Assembly: GCF_000372725.1 (NCBI RefSeq)
Contig: NW_005200011.1
Location: 554,492-618,491, forward strand
DNA from: Emiliania huxleyi CCMP1516
Lineage: Eukaryota > Haptophyta > Isochrysidales > Noelaerhabdaceae
Direction of reading: 5' to 3'
DNA: 64,000 nucleotides
Below, in pieces: positions 60,196-64,000 of the stretch. Position 1 is the first letter of the stretch; the number at the start of each line of letters is the position of its first letter. The notes beneath the pieces were generated by a model. It did not search any database and was not told the origin of the DNA. It was given only the letters and a program-made list of their open reading frames with translations. The position numbers and the translations under genes were made by a program.

Positions 60196-63100
60196 GGGTG
60201 GCGGGTCGCACAGCATGGCGTCCCACGTGGCGCGGATGCACTCACGGCCGCCGCGGCCGTCGGCGCACGAGCCCTCTGCCGGTCGTCTCCGCCACCACTC
60301 GCGCAACAGCTGCTGCTGCCACAACGCGCTTGGGAGCGCCTCACCGGCCCTCGCAGCATCGGCAGCACTGCCCTCGGCCGCCTCGAGCTTCGCCGCCTCT
60401 GAGCCCGCCGAGGTTTCGGCGTCGCGCTCCTCCGCCGCCCCCACCGCGTCGGCCACGCGCGCCGCTCGCTCGACCGCGGCGCTCCACTCCGCGTCCTCGC
60501 TTGGCGCTAGCGGAGCGAAACCGCCCGCGCGTCGCACCTCGGCCGCCGACCTCCAGATCTCGCCAATCTCGCCCCAGAGCGGGCAGGCCAAGCAGCCGCC
60601 CAGCCGCCAGCGGCGACGGCATGACGCCCCCGCGCCATCTTCGCCGGCCGCCGGGCGGAGGGCGAGGGGCGGCGCCCGCCCGCCGTTTTCGAGGTAGAGC
60701 CGGGCGAGCAGCGCCTCCGGGGGAGGGGTCGCGCCGCCCTCCGCCTCTGGGAGCACGTCGGCGAGCCTAGAGAATGCCACACACCAACGTCTGCTGCTGT
60801 TGAGTACAGCAGAAGACCGTGTCGCCTCGAGCGGCAGGTGGAAGACGGGGGTGTGATTCGGCCGCATCTGGGTACGCGGCCGCAGCATGTCGCGCAGCAT
60901 CGCACGCTTCGTCGGCAGGTCTCGCTCCGGCCCTGGCGTCCCCGCCGCCTCCTCGGTCGCGAGCGAGGGGGAGGCGTTCATCTCCATGAGCCAGACGTTC
61001 AGCTCGCTGTCGAGCATCAGGTCCACTCCGACCAACTCGAACTGCCCCGCCCACTGCGACGAGTACCGCAGCCCATGCGAGTTCAGCCCCGCCGCCGCCG
61101 CCGCCGCCAGCCGCGGCGCCGCCGCCGCCCACGTCAACAGCACGACCCTCTCGATGGCGCGGTGCAGCGCGGCGGGGTCGCGCCCGTGCACGCGCGCCTG
61201 TGGAAGTGTCGCAGACGCGTCGCCGACAAGCCGCTGGCGTGCCGCTGGCGCGCCGTGGGCGCGTGGTGGGGCAGGCGGCCGGTGGCGCAGGCAGCGCCGG
61301 AGGGCTGTGAGTGCCGGAAGTGCGCGGCGTCGAGCGGCGTTGAAGGGAGGGGAGACTCGGAAAGTGTCTCGGAAGTCTCGGAAGCGTCTCGCGCGCCGCA
61401 AACGCGAGCAGCGCGCTGAGCCGCCACCGGCGCGCGAGCGGCGGCAGCCGGAGGCCCAGCGCGAGCGCCGCCGCCTCCTCGGCCACCGACCCCTCATACG
61501 AGCTGCCGCCGCCAGTGCTCCGCCGCTCGGTGCTCGTCGCCGCGCGCGCAACCGCGGCCGCCGCCGCTGCTGCGGGGCCGACGCCGCGCTTGTTGACGGC
61601 GGCGTTGGTGAGGATGGCGAGCCGCTCGGTCGAGTCGCTCTCGTACTCGTCCGTCGCGAAGAGGGCGAAGCCCTCGGTGTACAAGTAGACGCGCAGCGGT
61701 CGGCTGCGGGAGGGAAGCGGCGGTGAGGGCGGTGAGGCTGGCGGCGGTAAGGGCGGCCGGCTGCGGGGAGGGAGGGCGGCGATGAGCGATGCGGGTGGCG
61801 GCGGCAAGGACGGCGGCGGCTTGGGCGGCAGGGCTAGGCGATGATCGCTATGTGAGGTCCGCCACGCGCGAGGGCAGCAGCCGCGAGGGGGGGTAGGGAG
61901 GGGGGTCGGTGGGGGCCTGCCTGCAGGTGAGCAGCGAGTAGAGGCGAAGAGAGAGCTGAACAGCCAAGTGGAAAGGGGACGGCTCGAGGGTGTGAGAGGC
62001 GGCGGCGAGCAAGGGTGGCGAGATGCAGCGGGGGCGTGGGATGGGGCGGGCGGAAAGAGGCGGTGGGGAGAGGGAGGTGAGGGGAGGGGAGGGTGGCAGC
62101 AGTGCGCCTTTCGGCCGCCGACGAGAAAAGCGGCGTCGACGTAGCGTTGCACGACGGCGTCCGGGTGCAGTGCGAGGAGAGCCCGCGCGTCGGAGCTCGC
62201 ATTGAGCAGCTCCGCGGTGGTGGCGAGAGACACGCCCTAGGGTGGGCGACAGCCGGGTGGGTCGGCGGGTGTGGCGTCGGTCAGCAGACTAGTGTCAGCA
62301 GTGGGAGGAGGAGGAGGGTCGGGCAAGCGAGGCTGGGGACGGGAGAAGGGCGTCGTTGGGTCGTCCGGGAGGGCTCAGCGAGGCGCTCCCAGCCCTCTAG
62401 CCGCGTGCGTGGGGACGGGAAGCCGGAGGCGTCCACCTTGCCACGGTGGACGGCACGCTTGATCAGCCAGCGGCGCGGCGGCAGCAAAGCTCCCTCCGCT
62501 GGGCCGAGCAGCGCGCGCCAGTCGGGCCGGTGGCTGAACTCTCGCCACACGTACGACTCAGGCAGCAACCCGCTGCCGCCGCCGCCGCCGCTGCCGTCCC
62601 CGTCCCCATCCGCATGGCTCCGCAGCAGCGGCAGAACTGCGGCGGCCCTGGCGGCTTGGATGGTCTCCACGAGCCGCACCTTGTTTGCGATCGAGTAGAC
62701 CCCCCAGCACCGCGAGACACGCTGGTGCGGGCTGAGCCGCCAGCGGCGCCAGTCAGGCGCACCACGCGAGTACCTGCCCGGCACACGCGGCGTGGACGCG
62801 GCGAGCAGAGTGGAGGCGAAGGCGTGCGCGGACAGAGGAGAGAGGTTGAGCGATGAGAGAGCGGGAAGTGTCTCCGAACCAGTTTGGCGCAATGACCACG
62901 TCTGGCAGCGCCGCGCCGCCCGCGCCGCGCAGAAGTGCGTCGGCGACACGCTGTGACGCTGCCCGCGCCAAGGCCAGGTCGCTGCCACGCTCGTCGAGCT
63001 CGCGCATCCCGGCAGCGCGCATTAGCGGCTGCATTTGGGTGAGCGCGTTCCATGCCATGGAGCGCCCTGTGGACATGTCAGAAACCGGACGATGGAGGCC

Positions 63101-63393
63101 GGGAGTGCATGCCGGTGAGTGGCAAGCGAAGTGTCTTGGAAGTGCCTCTCACCGCGCTTTGCTCGGTAGCCGTTGAAGAAGCTGGACGGGCGGCCGCCGG
63201 CGCAGTGCTCGCGCCAGAGCGTCAGCGACCAGCCTGCGGTGGCGCCGGCGTCGCAAGGCGGAAGAGCTGGCTGTCTGGGTGTCGGCTGGACGAGTGTGTG
63301 CTGCCACAGCACGACAGCGGCTACACCGCTCAGGCAAACCGCAGCCCCGACGACCAGCAAAAGGAGACCGTGGAGGGAGAGACACCGCCTCAT
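60184..63393 (-). CDS. Tubulin-tyrosine-ligase-like protein with N-terminal signal anchor
   Basis: Six minus-strand exons: 63393-63153, 63066-about 62870, 62773-62437, 62236-62106, 61703-61397, 61197-60184. Exon 1 starts MRRCLSLHGLLLLVVGAAVC, a signal anchor. ATP-grasp core: LLPESYVWREFS, RWLIKRAVHRGKGVSLATT, VVQRYVDAAFLVGGRK, RPLRVYLYTEGFALF, LTNAAVNKRG, and QFELVGVDLMLDSELNVWLM then EMNASPSLA, the usual metal-binding ending of TTL/TTLL enzymes. These ligate Tyr, Glu or Gly to tubulin tails or other acceptors. The anchor would place this one in the secretory lumen, so tubulin is not a natural substrate. The long Ala/Glu-rich C-terminus ends inside repeat L. Introns 4 and 5 read as GC-AG; junction 2 is tentative. 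Confidence 0.72.
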
Positions 63394-64000
63394 TGGTCGT
63401 GTACAAGCGGCGCCCAGGTGGCGGAAGCAGTGGAGTACAAAAAAATTCTTTTTTTGGCATGGAGACGCGAAGCCACAGGTGCGCCCTCGGGCTTGCCCGC
63501 CTCCGGCTCGGCGACGGTGCAGCTCTCACGCCTTCTCGACCACGCGATCGAACGCCGGGACTGGTCGCCCCGCCGCGGATCCAAGTTTCATCGGAGGACG
63601 CCGCACAAAAGGCGCGCGGCAAGGCTTTGGCGTGTCGTTCGTTCGTTCGTTCGTTTGTTGCACTTGCACGTGCACGCACGCGCGCGTACGCGCGCACGCG
63701 TTCGCTCACGCGAAGGCGCGAAGCGCCGACCTGTCCTCGAACCTGCCAAAAGTGGCCGCTCGAAAGAGCTGCGTGCAGCTCCTGCCGCCACACATGGGCG
63801 ATACTGTGCCTCTGCTGAAACCACACCCTATATACGAGGGAATACTAGGTACGCTTTACGCCCATCGCCGCGCGGCGGCGACGAGACGAACCAGCTCGCA
63901 CTCGACTCCACCTCGAACAGGTATGCCTCCCTGGTAGGAGTAGACCATTACCAGTCTGACTGGTACCAACGCCCTCAGAGAGGCACCACTTCTCGGGGAG
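63394..64000. other. Upstream region, no assignable gene
   Basis: Contains a GTTC tetranucleotide run (about 63632-63658) and alternating purine-pyrimidine sequence (63662-63705). A TATATA-like sequence lies at about 63830. Likely promoter-side sequence of the TTL-like gene, or of a gene beyond the window. Confidence 0.35.

Noticed and set aside
19027-63393. Vasohibin and TTL-like gene as a linked detyrosination/tyrosination pair
   Set aside because: They are 40 kb apart, and the TTL-like protein has a secretory anchor, so a shared tubulin cycle is not supported.
1-64000. tRNA and rRNA genes
   Set aside because: No cloverleaf with a TTC box or rRNA core was recognised by eye. A covariance-model scan would be decisive.

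Overview
The window is nuclear DNA of a GC-rich unicellular eukaryote, most likely a haptophyte-type alga. Protein genes are split by short introns (about 35 to 370 nt), many reading as GC-AG rather than GT-AG. The gene set (BRK1, vasohibin, Orai-like channel, secreted NDP kinase, secreted FKBP, several Golgi-type sugar enzymes) is eukaryotic and algal in flavour, and there are no operons or prokaryotic signals. The lineage is inferred from gene content and splice-site style; no marker gene proves it. One N-gap lies at 6132-6231, and two stretches (6232-6520 and 56310-56720) look like low-quality sequence.

Layout. 1-8 kb: repeats, a zinc-finger-like gene inside a terminal-inverted-repeat (TIR) island, a coiled-coil gene, a COPI-associated-like membrane protein, and exons of a Cys-rich protein running into the gap. 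8-20 kb: a small CxxC protein, an odd minus-strand gene, a Sel1-repeat protein, a repeat block, BRK1 of the WAVE complex, a TIR element, an unknown two-exon gene and a vasohibin. 20-30 kb: repeats, a TIR island of TTTACTCGG-type motifs, a mitochondrial carrier with a decayed copy behind it, an Orai-like channel, a divergent pair of a glycosyltransferase-like gene and a sulfotransferase, then a secreted NDP kinase. 30-42 kb: a GT77-like glycosyltransferase, an RS-rich zinc protein, another glycosyltransferase-like gene, retroelement-like ORFs and an N-anchored ATP-grasp protein. 42-53 kb: a disrupted conserved gene, an ENTH-domain exon without its 3' part, an eight-exon TPR plus thioredoxin-like gene and an AFG2/SPATA5-like AAA ATPase. 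53-64 kb: a TIR element, a PDZ protein, exosome RRP41, a membrane-anchored unknown, a secreted FKBP and an N-anchored tubulin-tyrosine-ligase-like gene.

Functional themes are glycan assembly and sulfation in the secretory pathway (27-41 kb), the cytoskeleton (BRK1, vasohibin, TTL-like), calcium entry, and ribosome and RNA maintenance (AFG2-like, RRP41). Genes are interleaved with several repeat families and at least six inverted-repeat-bounded islands. Some of these touch or supply gene ends. Exon boundaries were placed by eye from reading-frame continuity and family resemblance. Boundaries described as tentative should be treated so.
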